64,000 nucleotides of DNA from Acinetobacter dispersus (GTDB taxonomy: Bacteria; Pseudomonadota; Gammaproteobacteria; Pseudomonadales; Moraxellaceae): the NCBI RefSeq assembly GCF_009884975.1, contig NZ_CP041970.1:1984001-2048000 (forward strand), read 5' to 3'. The translations under genes and the position numbers were made by a program. Shown piece after piece: positions 38,377 through 47,367 of this stretch. The first letter of the stretch is position 1. Every line of letters begins with the position of its first letter. The notes beneath the pieces were generated by a model. It was not told where the DNA came from and did no database searches. It saw nothing but the letters and a program-made list of their open reading frames with translations.

Positions 38377-39176
38377 GCTTTTAATCTCGAAAACACTTGC
38401 TTTAAAATCGGCAATAAAATAATGCGTGGGGTATAACGTCCCCCCAGCGTTTGTGCCTGTGCGACCAGACCAGGAATCACAATTCGACGATTGCAGGCCA
38501 TACCTTGAATGGCTTCTTTGGCAACCCGTTCGGCGGTCACCCAAACCAGACTGCCCCCGATTCCATCAATCTTGCTGATCCCTGCCACTGCATTAAAGCC
38601 GGTAATGGTGGGACCAGGTGCCAATAAGGTACAGCTCACCCCTGTACCGCTCAGTTCACTATGCAGTGATTCGGCAAAAGAGTTGGCAAAGGCTTTACTT
38701 GCCGCATAAGTGGCATTGGCTGGTGTGGGTTGATGACCCGAAGTAGAGCCAACAATCAGAATGGCGCCCCGTCGTTTCTGAATCATGTTGGGTAATACCG
38801 TTAAGGTCAGATCCTGCACCGCCACCACATTTAGCTCGGTCTGTTCACGTTCACGATCAGCATCTAAGTCCTGCAATCGGCCAAAGGTGGCAAAGCCTGC
38901 GTTATTACATAAAATCGCCACATCAAGCTGTTCCAACTCGTGACGGAACTGAGTTCTTGCCTCGCGATCCGCGAGATCACAGGGACGTAGCAGTACTTCA
39001 ACTTGATATTTTTGACGTAACTGCAGTGCCAAAGCCTCAAGCTTATCGACTCGTCGCGCAACTAAAACAAGTGAATAGCCACGTGCTGCAAATTGTTTTG
39101 CCAGTTCTTCGCCAATACCAGACGATGCGCCAGTAATCACAACGGGGGAATCTTTAATAGGAAGAGGTAAACTCAT
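38373..39176 (-). CDS. Short-chain dehydrogenase/reductase
   Basis: A 267-residue SDR with TGASSGIG (15-22), NNAG (91-94), Ser144, and Tyr157-x3-Lys161 in YAASK. The ATG at 39176 is preferred to a TTG two codons earlier. It is translationally coupled to the acetoacetate-decarboxylase-like gene. With the old-yellow-enzyme relative and PF10118 gene downstream, it forms a possible four-gene oxidation/reduction operon. The divergent AraC gene is the likely regulator. Confidence 0.85.
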   Translation of the reverse strand: MSLPLPIKDSPVVITGASSGIGEELAKQFAARGYSLVLVARRVDKLEALALQLRQKYQVEVLLRPCDLADREARTQFRHELEQLDVAILCNNAGFATFGRLQDLDADREREQTELNVVAVQDLTLTVLPNMIQKRRGAILIVGSTSGHQPTPANATYAASKAFANSFAESLHSELSGTGVSCTLLAPGPTITGFNAVAGISKIDGIGGSLVWVTAERVAKEAIQGMACNRRIVIPGLVAQAQTLGGRYTPRIILLPILKQVFSRLKA

Positions 39177-39287
39177 TACCAATACTCAGATCAACAGAAT
39201 AACCCTAGTATCAAAGAGCTAAAACTTGAGCGTGAGCGGTAATTCAGCCATACTGCTAATCATTTTCGGCCAGCATAAAATAAAAAA

Positions 39288-40337
39288 ATGAAAGACCCCT
39301 ATGGCTTGTCCAAAGCCAGTATCCCGATTTCATATGCACATTTATTATTAGAAATCATGGTTGAAAAAGGTTTTTCTGCTTCCGAAATTCTATACCAAAG
39401 CAAAATACCGTCAGCACTTCTGCATCAAGTCGATGCCCGTATTACTCCAATCCAATGGTCAAAATTGGCATGGGTCAGTTTAGGGCTGGCGCAAGACTGT
39501 GGTCTGGGATATGAATATGGGCTGAAACTTCGTTTAACTGCGCATGGTCCAATGGGTTATGCCCTAATGAGCAGCCCCTCGCTCAGACATGCTATTGCCT
39601 TGGCCAGTCAATTTTTTAATATGCGGCTCAAAGATTATCGCATTGATTGTTACCAAGAAAATCTCGTTTCAATTATTGAAATTCAACAAACCCATCCCGT
39701 GGTCAGTCAGCAGCTTGCACAAGCAGAAATGCTGAGACGCTTCTTTTATGAATGCCTAATGATTGGCGTGGTTCACACAGCACAGGCCTTAGCCGAACAT
39801 GATTTTTCGGATGTTGAACTGCATGTCGACTGGGCTGAACCGCCCTACCATCAAAACTTTCAGCCCCAACTTCCAAGCGTTCGCTTTAATCAAACTCACA
39901 ACCAAATTCGATACCCTTCCGCCATCCTTAACCTCTGCACCAAAATGGCTGATCCGACTGCTTTTCAACAAGCCTTGGCCCAATGTGAAGCCGAACAAAT
40001 CCGCTTTTCCGAAACCATTCAAGATATTGGACTCAAGGTCAAAACTGAGTTGCAGCTCGTTCCACAAAAAGGCTACCCGAGTTTAGATACGGTTGCCGAG
40101 CGCTTACATACATCAAGCAGAACCTTAAGACGAAAATTAGATGAAGCGGGTTATTCTTATCTAGGTTTATTAGATGAAGTCAGATATCAAGAGGCAAAAC
40201 AGCTATTGCTTAATCCACACATGGAAGTACAGGATATTGCACTGTATTTAGGCTATCTACAACCTGCCAACTTTGCCCGTGCCTTTAAGAAATGGAGTGG
40301 GCTTACACCCAGTCAATTTCGTCAAACTCAAACTTAA
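39288..40337 (+). CDS. AraC family regulator (OruR/arabinose-binding type)
   Basis: A 349-residue regulator with an N-terminal Arabinose_bd-type domain (LTAHGPMGYALMSSPSLRHA, about residues 85-105) and a C-terminal AraC DNA-binding domain (LDTVAERLHTSSRTLRRKL; DIALYLGYLQPANFARAFKKW). It is divergent from the SDR/acetoacetate-decarboxylase operon. Members of this subgroup sense amino acids or lipid-like compounds and usually activate a divergent catabolic operon. Confidence 0.87.
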   Translation: MKDPYGLSKASIPISYAHLLLEIMVEKGFSASEILYQSKIPSALLHQVDARITPIQWSKLAWVSLGLAQDCGLGYEYGLKLRLTAHGPMGYALMSSPSLRHAIALASQFFNMRLKDYRIDCYQENLVSIIEIQQTHPVVSQQLAQAEMLRRFFYECLMIGVVHTAQALAEHDFSDVELHVDWAEPPYHQNFQPQLPSVRFNQTHNQIRYPSAILNLCTKMADPTAFQQALAQCEAEQIRFSETIQDIGLKVKTELQLVPQKGYPSLDTVAERLHTSSRTLRRKLDEAGYSYLGLLDEVRYQEAKQLLLNPHMEVQDIALYLGYLQPANFARAFKKWSGLTPSQFRQTQT

Positions 40338-40357
40338 GCTGCTCAGAATATATTTAA

Positions 40358-40383
40358 GTCAGGTCGGTCAATCTCGACCTGAC
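40358..40383. terminator. Bidirectional hairpin between converging genes
   Basis: GTCAGGTCG (40358-40366) pairs perfectly with CGACCTGAC (40375-40383) over an 8-base loop, 21 bases after the AraC stop and 11 before the DapA-like stop. T tracts are short. Confidence 0.5.
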
Positions 40384-40393
40384 GCCAACATAA

Positions 40394-41275
40394 TTATTTT
40401 ACAGCCGCTTGTATCAAGCCTTTTAACTGCTCAATTTCAGCCCCTGTCGCACCTTGCAAAGGCGATCTTGGCGAACCAACCGAGAAGCCCAATAAGTTGA
40501 GTCCCGATTTTACGGTTTTCGGTAAGCCACCTTTGACAATAAAGCTCAGCACAGGTAATTGCTGATAAAATATCGCCTGTGCTTTTGACAAATCACCTTG
40601 TTGAATCGCTTGATATAATTGCTTTGGCAAATCACCGAGTAAATTCGGCGCAGCAGTACACCAACCTGTTGCTCCTGCACAGAAGGCTTCTAGCGCCAAT
40701 GGATTAGAACCATTATAAAATGGCAATTTTCCGTGGCTCAATGCATGAAACTTATGCATACGCTGAATATCACCGGTGCTGTCTTTGACCATGCAAATAT
40801 TGTCGATCTCATTAAACATTTTCACGATCAACTCAGGTGACATATCAATCCCACTGGTGGCAGGATTGTTATAGACCATAATCGGCAATTTTACCGATGC
40901 AGCAATCTGCTGATAATAATCATAAATTTCTTGATCGGTGAGTTTCCAATAAGAAACAGGAATCACCATAATCACATCTGCACCCAATTCTTCTGCTTTT
41001 TTGGCTTTTTGAATCGCCATGGCAGTGGTCAGTTCAGAAATCCCAACAATCACAGGAACACGCTGATTCACCACTTCAATTGTGGTTTGCGCCACCTGTT
41101 GCCATTCTTGCCAAGTTAAATAGGCACTTTCCCCTGCACTGCCTAAAGGTGCAATCGCATCACATTGTGATTCAAGCAATGCATTTAGACTGATGCTCAA
41201 GGCCTCAAGGTCAAGCTGTTGGCTGTCTGCTTTGAATGGCGTGACGGGATACGCAATAATGCCTTCAATTTTCAT
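40394..41275 (-). CDS. DapA-superfamily aldolase/lyase
   Basis: A 293-residue TIM-barrel enzyme of the dihydrodipicolinate synthase/N-acetylneuraminate lyase superfamily. It has GSAGES (45-50) in place of the usual GTTGE pyruvate-carboxylate site, Tyr135 in VYNNPATSG and Schiff-base Lys164 in VKDSTGD. It is unlikely to be the housekeeping DapA because it sits in a catabolic pair with a class II aldolase under a MocR regulator. The ATG at 41275 has GAGGAG overlapping the aldolase stop. A sugar-acid or hydroxyproline-type keto acid is a plausible substrate. Confidence 0.83.
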   Translation of the reverse strand: MKIEGIIAYPVTPFKADSQQLDLEALSISLNALLESQCDAIAPLGSAGESAYLTWQEWQQVAQTTIEVVNQRVPVIVGISELTTAMAIQKAKKAEELGADVIMVIPVSYWKLTDQEIYDYYQQIAASVKLPIMVYNNPATSGIDMSPELIVKMFNEIDNICMVKDSTGDIQRMHKFHALSHGKLPFYNGSNPLALEAFCAGATGWCTAAPNLLGDLPKQLYQAIQQGDLSKAQAIFYQQLPVLSFIVKGGLPKTVKSGLNLLGFSVGSPRSPLQGATGAEIEQLKGLIQAAVK

Positions 41276-41280
41276 GTGTT

Positions 41281-42060
41281 TTACTCCTCTATACACTCTT
41301 GATGGTTTTTCAGCGCTTTACGTGCGTAATAGGCAAAATTGACTTTGTTCCGCTTATCGGTAGACAGCCAGTCATGGGCTTCTTTTGCCAGTTCATGCGG
41401 AATCGGTTGAATCTGCCCTGCCGCCATGGCTAACAGTTGCAAACGTGCGGCACGCTCAATCAACAGCGCTAAATTACAGGCTTCTTCAATGCTCTTGCCT
41501 GCCACCAATTGACCATGATGAGACAGCAACACCGCCCGATTTTTTCCCAAAGCTTCGGAAATAAAAATGCCTTCTTCATTACCGACAGGTACCCCCGGCC
41601 ATTCGCCCACAAAGGAACAGTCTTCATACAAGGCACAGGTATCCATTTGCGAGATGGCAAGTGGCACACGTAGCATCGACAAGGCGGCAATATGGGTTGG
41701 ATGGGTATGGATAATGCAATTCACTTCAGGGTGTTGCTGATAAATCCAAGTATGGAAACGGTTGGCTGGGTTGGCCATGCTTTGCTGATCTAAAGGTTTG
41801 AGATCTTGATCCACGACCAATAAATTGGTGGCAGTAATTTCGTCAAAACCCAAACCAAAACGCTGCGTGATAAAGGTATTTTCTTGCTCAGCACGACAGG
41901 TAATTTGTCCTGCCAAGCCTGCATCATGACCATGATCAAATAAAATACGACAAGTCAAAGCCAACTTCTGTCGATCCGTGTAATTGACCTCTTGGATCAA
42001 ATTCATATTCTGCTGCGCAGTTTGCATCAATTGCTGTTTGCTGAGTAATGCGGTTTGCAT
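41281..42060 (-). CDS. Class II aldolase/adducin family protein
   Basis: A 259-residue protein with the zinc-binding HTHPTH motif (His118, His120) and a further His in LLSHHGQLV (181-182), as in L-fuculose-phosphate aldolase and related decarboxylases. It is the first gene of a two-gene operon with the DapA-like enzyme, whose ribosome-binding site overlaps its stop. The two lyases may act on one branched or hydroxylated acid, but the sequence does not identify it. Confidence 0.83.
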   Translation of the reverse strand: MQTALLSKQQLMQTAQQNMNLIQEVNYTDRQKLALTCRILFDHGHDAGLAGQITCRAEQENTFITQRFGLGFDEITATNLLVVDQDLKPLDQQSMANPANRFHTWIYQQHPEVNCIIHTHPTHIAALSMLRVPLAISQMDTCALYEDCSFVGEWPGVPVGNEEGIFISEALGKNRAVLLSHHGQLVAGKSIEEACNLALLIERAARLQLLAMAAGQIQPIPHELAKEAHDWLSTDKRNKVNFAYYARKALKNHQECIEE

Positions 42061-42089
42061 AAGACCACCTCGCTACGGTTGATTTATGG

Positions 42090-43604
42090 ATGGGACAAAT
42101 GCAGAATACGAAGTCAGTGGATGAGTTAAAATATCCAGTTTTTAAAACTTATATGGTCCAGATCAGCATGCAGCAGCCATGGAAGATTCGCCTTCACCTT
42201 GAAGACCGAGAGGAAAAAACCATCTTTCTCAAGTTGGCCAATCAGATTATTGAAGAGATTCTGTCTGGACGGCTCAGCTCAGGTTCGCGTCTGTCTGGCT
42301 CCCGCTCGCTTGCCGATGAATTAAAAATTAATCGTAAAACCGTACAGTCGGTTTATGAGGATTTAGAAGCACAAGGTTGGCTGATCTCAAAACCACGCCA
42401 AGGCACTTTTGTGGCAGAGAATCTGCCTGAGTTAAAACATAAAAAAATCGATGCTGTGGAAAAACCCAATCCTTCATCCAATACAAGCAGTCCAGTACCC
42501 ATCAAAAATGATGGCATTCCAGATACCCGCCTAATCCCTTATGAGTTATTTTCCCGCGCCTACCGACATGCCCTGATTCAAGTGACCCGTTCTCAAATCA
42601 TGGGTTATGGCGATCCACAAGGCAGTATTGAGTTACGTCAGGCATTGCTGCAAATGCTGTCGATGGAACGTTTTATTAAAACCAGTATCGACAATATCTG
42701 TGTGGTTCGCGGTAGCCAAATGGGGATTTTTTTAGCCGCTCGTGTCTTGGCTAAGCAATCCATGCAACGCAAGGTGGTTGTGGTGGAACACTGGTCTTAT
42801 CCGCCTGCTGTCGAAACCTTTTTATCACATCACTATCACATCGTTCGGGTTCGGTTGGATCAACACGGTCTTGATATTCAACATCTTGAAGAAATATTAG
42901 AAAAGCATGCTGTAGCTGCAATTTATACCACCCCGCATCATCAATATCCCAGCACCGTGACCATGGCGATGGATCGACGCCTAAAGCTATTGGAACTGTC
43001 GAAAGCGTTTGATTTTTATATTATTGAAGATGACTATGATCATGAGTTCCACTATGACAGTCGACCAATTCCACCGCTGATCAGCCTACCGCATGCAGAA
43101 AAGGTCATCCATATTGGCTCACTGTCCAAGGTCTTTGCCCCAAGCCTAAGAATTGGTTATGTGGTCGCCAATCGAGACATCATCCACGCCATGAATCAGG
43201 ATATTTTATTGATCGATAAACAAGGCAATATCATCACTGAATTGGCGATGGCAGAACTAATGCAACAGGGAGAAATCAAACGCCATATCCGTAAGATGCG
43301 TAAGATTTATCAACAACGGCGTGACTTTGCAGTGAATCAATTCCAAGCCGTATTTAAAGATCAGGTCGAAATTAATTCCCCTTTAGGTGGTATGACCTTA
43401 TGGGTCAAATTTAAATTTCCCTATCGTGCTGAATATGCCGAGCTACTGAATCAATTGCATATTGATGCCGAAGCGCATTTTGCGGAGCAAAGTCAGCAAT
43501 CAAAAAATCATTTTCATATCCGTTTTGGTTATGCTGCTATTAATGAAACGGAAATTTCAAACATCATCCGCTTGCTCTATGAGGCATTTCAACTCAATGA
43601 TTGA
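42090..43604 (+). CDS. MocR-type regulator (GntR DNA-binding domain fused to aminotransferase fold)
   Basis: A 504-residue fusion: GntR winged helix at about 45-110 (SGSRSLADELKINRKTVQSVYEDL, in part) and a class I aminotransferase-like domain with the PLP-binding lysine at 347 in IGSLSKVFAPSLRIGYV and the EDDYDHEF element. MocR proteins sense amino acids or PLP-reactive ligands through the dead aminotransferase domain. It is divergent from the class II aldolase gene by 29 bases, so it surely shares that promoter region. The true start may be a later ATG (42153 or 42171), which would shorten an atypical N-terminus. Confidence 0.85.
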   Translation: MGQMQNTKSVDELKYPVFKTYMVQISMQQPWKIRLHLEDREEKTIFLKLANQIIEEILSGRLSSGSRLSGSRSLADELKINRKTVQSVYEDLEAQGWLISKPRQGTFVAENLPELKHKKIDAVEKPNPSSNTSSPVPIKNDGIPDTRLIPYELFSRAYRHALIQVTRSQIMGYGDPQGSIELRQALLQMLSMERFIKTSIDNICVVRGSQMGIFLAARVLAKQSMQRKVVVVEHWSYPPAVETFLSHHYHIVRVRLDQHGLDIQHLEEILEKHAVAAIYTTPHHQYPSTVTMAMDRRLKLLELSKAFDFYIIEDDYDHEFHYDSRPIPPLISLPHAEKVIHIGSLSKVFAPSLRIGYVVANRDIIHAMNQDILLIDKQGNIITELAMAELMQQGEIKRHIRKMRKIYQQRRDFAVNQFQAVFKDQVEINSPLGGMTLWVKFKFPYRAEYAELLNQLHIDAEAHFAEQSQQSKNHFHIRFGYAAINETEISNIIRLLYEAFQLND

Positions 43605-43616
43605 ATGCGCATGATT

Positions 43617-44300
43617 TTATAATCCTAAGCGCAGCTCCTGACTCCATGTCGATTTAGGTTGTTGGTACAAATGCCAACAGGTCTGTTGCAGCGATTGCAT
43701 CAATTCATGATTTTGCCCATGCGGTACCACACAATACACCACATGAATGCCCTTGGGGTGGAACTCTCTGGCTATGGACTGTGCTAAGGCTCGAATACTG
43801 GCAGATAGACTTTGACTGAATAAATCCTGCTCCGATTCGACGGGCTGCTGACTCCCTAGAAAAATCAAGGTTCCTTGCTGCCTAGATTGCATCTGCCGAA
43901 TCACGGCTTGGGCAATACTCACTCCCGTTAAGCCTGTATTTTGCCAATAGGACTCAAGCTGTTCAGCGGACAATGTATGACTATTTTCAGGCAGCACAAA
44001 GTCAGGCTGAAAAATGCATAAATCGACAAAATGCCCTGCTTTCTGAATCTGCTGGATAACACTTTTTAGCGAAGCAGCATCAAGCAAATTTAGGCGAACA
44101 GCGATCAGCCCTTCCATTTGAGCTTCAATCTTTGGCTGGGTTTGTATCGGATCATGCTGCAGTTGATAAACAGGCATAGCATCGTACTGAACTTGCCCAA
44201 CAAAAAGTTGACTCAGTTGCTGGACATTATTGCCCACAATCACAATACAGCCCTTCGTTTTTTGTTTGGATTTAAACCATTGTGGCAGTAGCTTACTCAT
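43617..44300 (-). CDS. Degenerate SDR-like protein
   Basis: A 227-residue protein that follows the SDR outline (a central LDAASLKSVIQQIQKAGH helix, CIFQPDFVLP, LIFLGSQQPV, SLSASIRALAQSIAREFHPKGIHVVYCVV) but lacks the active features. The glycine motif is replaced by VGNNVQQLS, and the catalytic YxxxK position reads SQSLS. It is probably a non-catalytic partner of the SDR encoded one base upstream. The ATG at 44300 is chosen over a 33-codon extension that overlaps that gene. Confidence 0.65.
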   Translation of the reverse strand: MSKLLPQWFKSKQKTKGCIVIVGNNVQQLSQLFVGQVQYDAMPVYQLQHDPIQTQPKIEAQMEGLIAVRLNLLDAASLKSVIQQIQKAGHFVDLCIFQPDFVLPENSHTLSAEQLESYWQNTGLTGVSIAQAVIRQMQSRQQGTLIFLGSQQPVESEQDLFSQSLSASIRALAQSIAREFHPKGIHVVYCVVPHGQNHELMQSLQQTCWHLYQQPKSTWSQELRLGL

Positions 44301-44301
44301 C

Positions 44302-45069
44302 TTAGAATTTCTCCTGATAAGGACGTAAATCCAGTTCATGCGTCCATAAATCAGCATTTTGCTGATAGAGCATCCAGTAATTTTCGGCAATTGCCTCAAT
44401 ATTTAAACCACCCGTACCACGGGTTAACCGCGCCAGCCGCCCTAAGCCCCACAAGGCTTTATTGACACGATCACCATCGACCATGCCATCCACCACCACA
44501 TGCGCCACATGGATATTTTGAGGGCGATATAGTGCTGCCAAATTTAAGGCATAGCTTCTCAACGCAGACTTGCCCATGGTAAATCCGGCAAAAAAAGGCT
44601 TCCCACGCAATGAGGCACTGGCACCCGTAAAAATCAAGGTGCCCTGCTGCTGTTTTTGAAAAATGGGCAAACTACGCTGCGCCACCAATACCGCAGATAA
44701 AAAGGTCGAACGCCACATTTGGCTAAAAAACTTTAAACTGCTCTGTAAAAAAATCGAAGGAATATTACCTCCCACATTATGAATCACCGCTGCCAATGCT
44801 TCTGGCTGATCATTTAAATGCTCAAACAAGGTCTGTACCTGTTGCTCATTTTCAGCATCCAGTGCATAGGCAATAGCCTGCCCACCTTGACCATTGATTG
44901 TTGCTGCCACCTTTTCAACTTTATTGAGCGTTCGCCCCACCACATAAACTTTGAATTGCTCATGGGCAAAACGACGACAGACTGCTGCACCAATGCCTTG
45001 TTCTGCCCCAACGCCAATCACGACAATAATACCTGTAGACTGGGTTGGATCTTGATTGGCCTGACTCAT
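44302..45069 (-). CDS. SDR family protein with Tyr-to-Phe at the catalytic site
   Basis: A 255-residue SDR. The dinucleotide loop is GVGAEQGIG (19-27) and HNVGG replaces NNAG. The serine region is TGASAS (148-153). The catalytic YxxxK appears as F163-T-M-G-K167, so the proton-donor tyrosine is missing. It overlaps the GST gene by four bases and is followed after one base by a still more degenerate SDR-like gene, suggesting a heteromeric or binding role rather than a standard dehydrogenase. Confidence 0.78.
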   Translation of the reverse strand: MSQANQDPTQSTGIIVVIGVGAEQGIGAAVCRRFAHEQFKVYVVGRTLNKVEKVAATINGQGGQAIAYALDAENEQQVQTLFEHLNDQPEALAAVIHNVGGNIPSIFLQSSLKFFSQMWRSTFLSAVLVAQRSLPIFQKQQQGTLIFTGASASLRGKPFFAGFTMGKSALRSYALNLAALYRPQNIHVAHVVVDGMVDGDRVNKALWGLGRLARLTRGTGGLNIEAIAENYWMLYQQNADLWTHELDLRPYQEKF

Positions 45070-45746
45070 AATTGTTGTATCCAGTGCTGAATATGCGGAT
45101 AGCTGTTAATTTTTGGTCCCCAAATTTTACTGGTGCGTATCACCTCTAACAGTTGAGAACCGACTGCAATATCGGCAATGGTTTTGGCTTCACCGACCAG
45201 CCATCCCGTTTGACCTAACACCAATTCAATACGTTCTAAGTGTCGTGTAAATTCTGCTTCGATATCAGCCTTTGCCATCCGTCCTGTACCTTGCATCTTC
45301 ACCTGCATATTCAACGCAGCCTTGAGCAAAGGTTTCATCAGTACAATTTCATGCTTGGGACGACCCTCTGCACTAATGGCCACAGCATGATTCAAGGCAT
45401 CGGCATCACTAACACGGAAATACACTTCATAGAAATATAACAACTCATCGGACCAGTCTTCCCACAATTCGACATAGGCTTTTTGTAGTGGATCTACAGG
45501 ATATAAAAGTGGCAAATCTGGATACGCTTCATCCAGATAACGGGCAATGCGGGTACTGTCCTGAATGCGTTGTCCGTTAATGTCCAGCACAGGGACTTTG
45601 CCCACTTTACTCAGCATTGGGACTTTGGCCCCCAATACGCCGTTATAATTCACGGTTTCAAATGGAATGCCTTTAAACTGCAACATCCGTGCGACTTTTT
45701 TGCAGAATGGCGAAATTTCCCATTGATGTAAAACCACTGTACTCAT
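45066..45746 (-). CDS. Glutathione S-transferase family protein
   Basis: A 226-residue GST with an N-terminal thioredoxin fold (LHQWEISPFCKKVARMLQFKG; VGKVPVLDINGQRIQDST, which contains the cis-Pro and glutathione-binding Asp-Ser region) and an all-helical C-terminal domain. The first residues of the active site read WEISPFC, with Ser/Cys candidates for activating glutathione. It heads a coupled operon with the two SDR-like genes, which points to detoxification or isomerisation of a reactive carbonyl or epoxide. Confidence 0.83.
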   Translation of the reverse strand: MSTVVLHQWEISPFCKKVARMLQFKGIPFETVNYNGVLGAKVPMLSKVGKVPVLDINGQRIQDSTRIARYLDEAYPDLPLLYPVDPLQKAYVELWEDWSDELLYFYEVYFRVSDADALNHAVAISAEGRPKHEIVLMKPLLKAALNMQVKMQGTGRMAKADIEAEFTRHLERIELVLGQTGWLVGEAKTIADIAVGSQLLEVIRTSKIWGPKINSYPHIQHWIQQL

Positions 45747-45786
45747 TGTTATCTATCCATTTTTTATTGAATTCATCTCGATGATA

Positions 45787-45808
45787 AGTGAGCAGCTTGG
45801 CGCTCACT
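45787..45808 (-). terminator. Hairpin between PF10118 gene and GST operon
   Basis: AGTGAGC (45787-45793) pairs with GCTCACT (45802-45808) over 8 bases. It lies downstream of the minus-strand PF10118 gene. No T run is present. Confidence 0.35.
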
Positions 45809-45875
45809 CAACTTATCTTACAGATATTTGTCCCTTTGGCGATGCATCTGTGCCGATGATTTTCTCTACAATTTA

Positions 45876-46742
45876 TTAATGCACGAAAGTCGACTGCTCA
45901 GGAGACAAACCAATTTTGATTTTGGTTTTTGCCACGATGTCAGACTCATCGGTATCATTTGGATGGAAGTCACGACGATAATAAGAAAAAAATTGTGGCA
46001 CCAGTTTTCGGTAGGCCTGCACGGTAAAACCTGCAAATTTAGCCCACGATTTTAGATTCAGTAATTGCTTATCTCTGGACATCAATACCACTTGGTAGAC
46101 ATTCGAGAAAGTGGTGATGAGGACCAAACTCAGGCTAAAAATCGCAACCCGTGGGATATAGGCATCAAGCCCTTTGCCATAGAGATATTCATACATATCA
46201 TAGGCAACCGCTTTGTGTTCGGTTTCTTCGACACTATGCCACAGCCATAGATTACGAATGGTAGTATCGGTCATTAATTCATTGACGTTTTTCATCATCT
46301 CCACCACCAATACTGCGGTGTAATGTTCCAATCCCACTGTGACCAATAAATTCCACTTTTTCGGAAAAGTACGTTCAATGGCTTTGAGGATGATACCCGT
46401 CACTTTTTCCAATGATTCAGGATCTAGCCCATATTGTTGTGCACTGACATGAAAGGCATGGTGTTCTTTGGAATGCATGGCTTCCTGACCAATGAATGCG
46501 CCAATATCACGATCCAGTTGCGGGTTGCTTTTGACTTGGTCTCGTAAAGCCCTGACTGAACGGACAAAGTAAGACTCTCCTTCTGGAAATAGAGTGGACA
46601 GTCCCGTGAAATAATGGGTAAAGGTTGGTTCATCATTACACCAGTATTTGGGCATATCCTGAAATTCATAATCCATACGGCGGACTGGAAATGATGCAGG
46701 TATCTTTTGCTTTGATTTTTCTTTTAACGCTGACGCAGACAT
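45876..46742 (-). CDS. PF10118 metal-dependent hydrolase-like protein (second copy)
   Basis: A 288-residue member of the same family as the protein at 35396-36271, with FIGQEAMHSKEHHAFH, GLEHYTAVLVVEMM and LWLWHSVEETEHKAVAYDMYEYL supplying the His/Glu ligands of a probable di-metal site. The two copies are clearly divergent in sequence, so this is not a recent duplication. It is read leftward, divergent from the HxlR regulator, which probably controls it. Confidence 0.78.
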   Translation of the reverse strand: MSASALKEKSKQKIPASFPVRRMDYEFQDMPKYWCNDEPTFTHYFTGLSTLFPEGESYFVRSVRALRDQVKSNPQLDRDIGAFIGQEAMHSKEHHAFHVSAQQYGLDPESLEKVTGIILKAIERTFPKKWNLLVTVGLEHYTAVLVVEMMKNVNELMTDTTIRNLWLWHSVEETEHKAVAYDMYEYLYGKGLDAYIPRVAIFSLSLVLITTFSNVYQVVLMSRDKQLLNLKSWAKFAGFTVQAYRKLVPQFFSYYRRDFHPNDTDESDIVAKTKIKIGLSPEQSTFVH

Positions 46743-46905
46743 AACTCACCTCAAGAATAGATCTCAAAATATTAAGTTCCAAAAAAGAACTTAATTGAAA
46801 AATATAGCTGCTATGATAAGTTGTCAATAAAGCGGATATCTTAATCGTTCAAGTTGTCCTAAAATGACAGCCTGCTTCCTGTAAAGACATATAGATGGTA
46901 TTGCG

Positions 46906-47367
46906 ATGAAATGGCATGAACTCGGTGAAATGAATTGTCCAATTGCACGGACTTTGTCGATTTTTGGCGACCGCTGGACCCTGCTGATTATTCGTAATGC
47001 TTTTATGAAAACCCGTCGTTTTGATGATTTTCAAAAACAGTTGGGCATCACCCGTCATTTGCTGACCGAACGTATTAACCGCTTGGTAGAACACAAAATT
47101 TTTGAGAAAGTGCTATATCATGAAGCGCCGAAGCGTTATGAGTATAAGCTGACGGAAAAAGGTTTAGCGCTATACCCGATTATTGTCACCATGAGTACAT
47201 GGGGCAATATTTGGCAGAATGAAAATAAGCAATTTCCTGAATTGCGTTATCTGCATAAAAGCTGTGGGCATGTGACCAGCCCAAGCCTAACTTGTGATTG
47301 TTGCAAGCAGCCTCTTGATGCTAGGCAGATGTCACCTGTTTATGTTGCGGGTGAGGATGGGGAATAA
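46906..47367 (+). CDS. HxlR family regulator with Cys-rich tail
   Basis: A 153-residue HxlR winged-helix regulator (MNCPIARTLSIFGDRWTLLI; FDDFQKQLGITRHLLTERINRL). The early cysteine in NCP is typical and can be redox- or electrophile-sensitive. The C-terminal tail adds CGH...CDCCKQPL, which could bind a metal. It is divergent from the PF10118 gene with a 163-bp gap and likely represses it and perhaps the GST-SDR operon. Confidence 0.83.
   Translation: MKWHELGEMNCPIARTLSIFGDRWTLLIIRNAFMKTRRFDDFQKQLGITRHLLTERINRLVEHKIFEKVLYHEAPKRYEYKLTEKGLALYPIIVTMSTWGNIWQNENKQFPELRYLHKSCGHVTSPSLTCDCCKQPLDARQMSPVYVAGEDGE

Noticed and set aside
38377..38544. N-terminal extension of the acetoacetate-decarboxylase-like gene
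   Set aside because: It overlaps the SDR in another frame and does not look like family sequence; the ATGA junction at 38373-38376 is the natural start.
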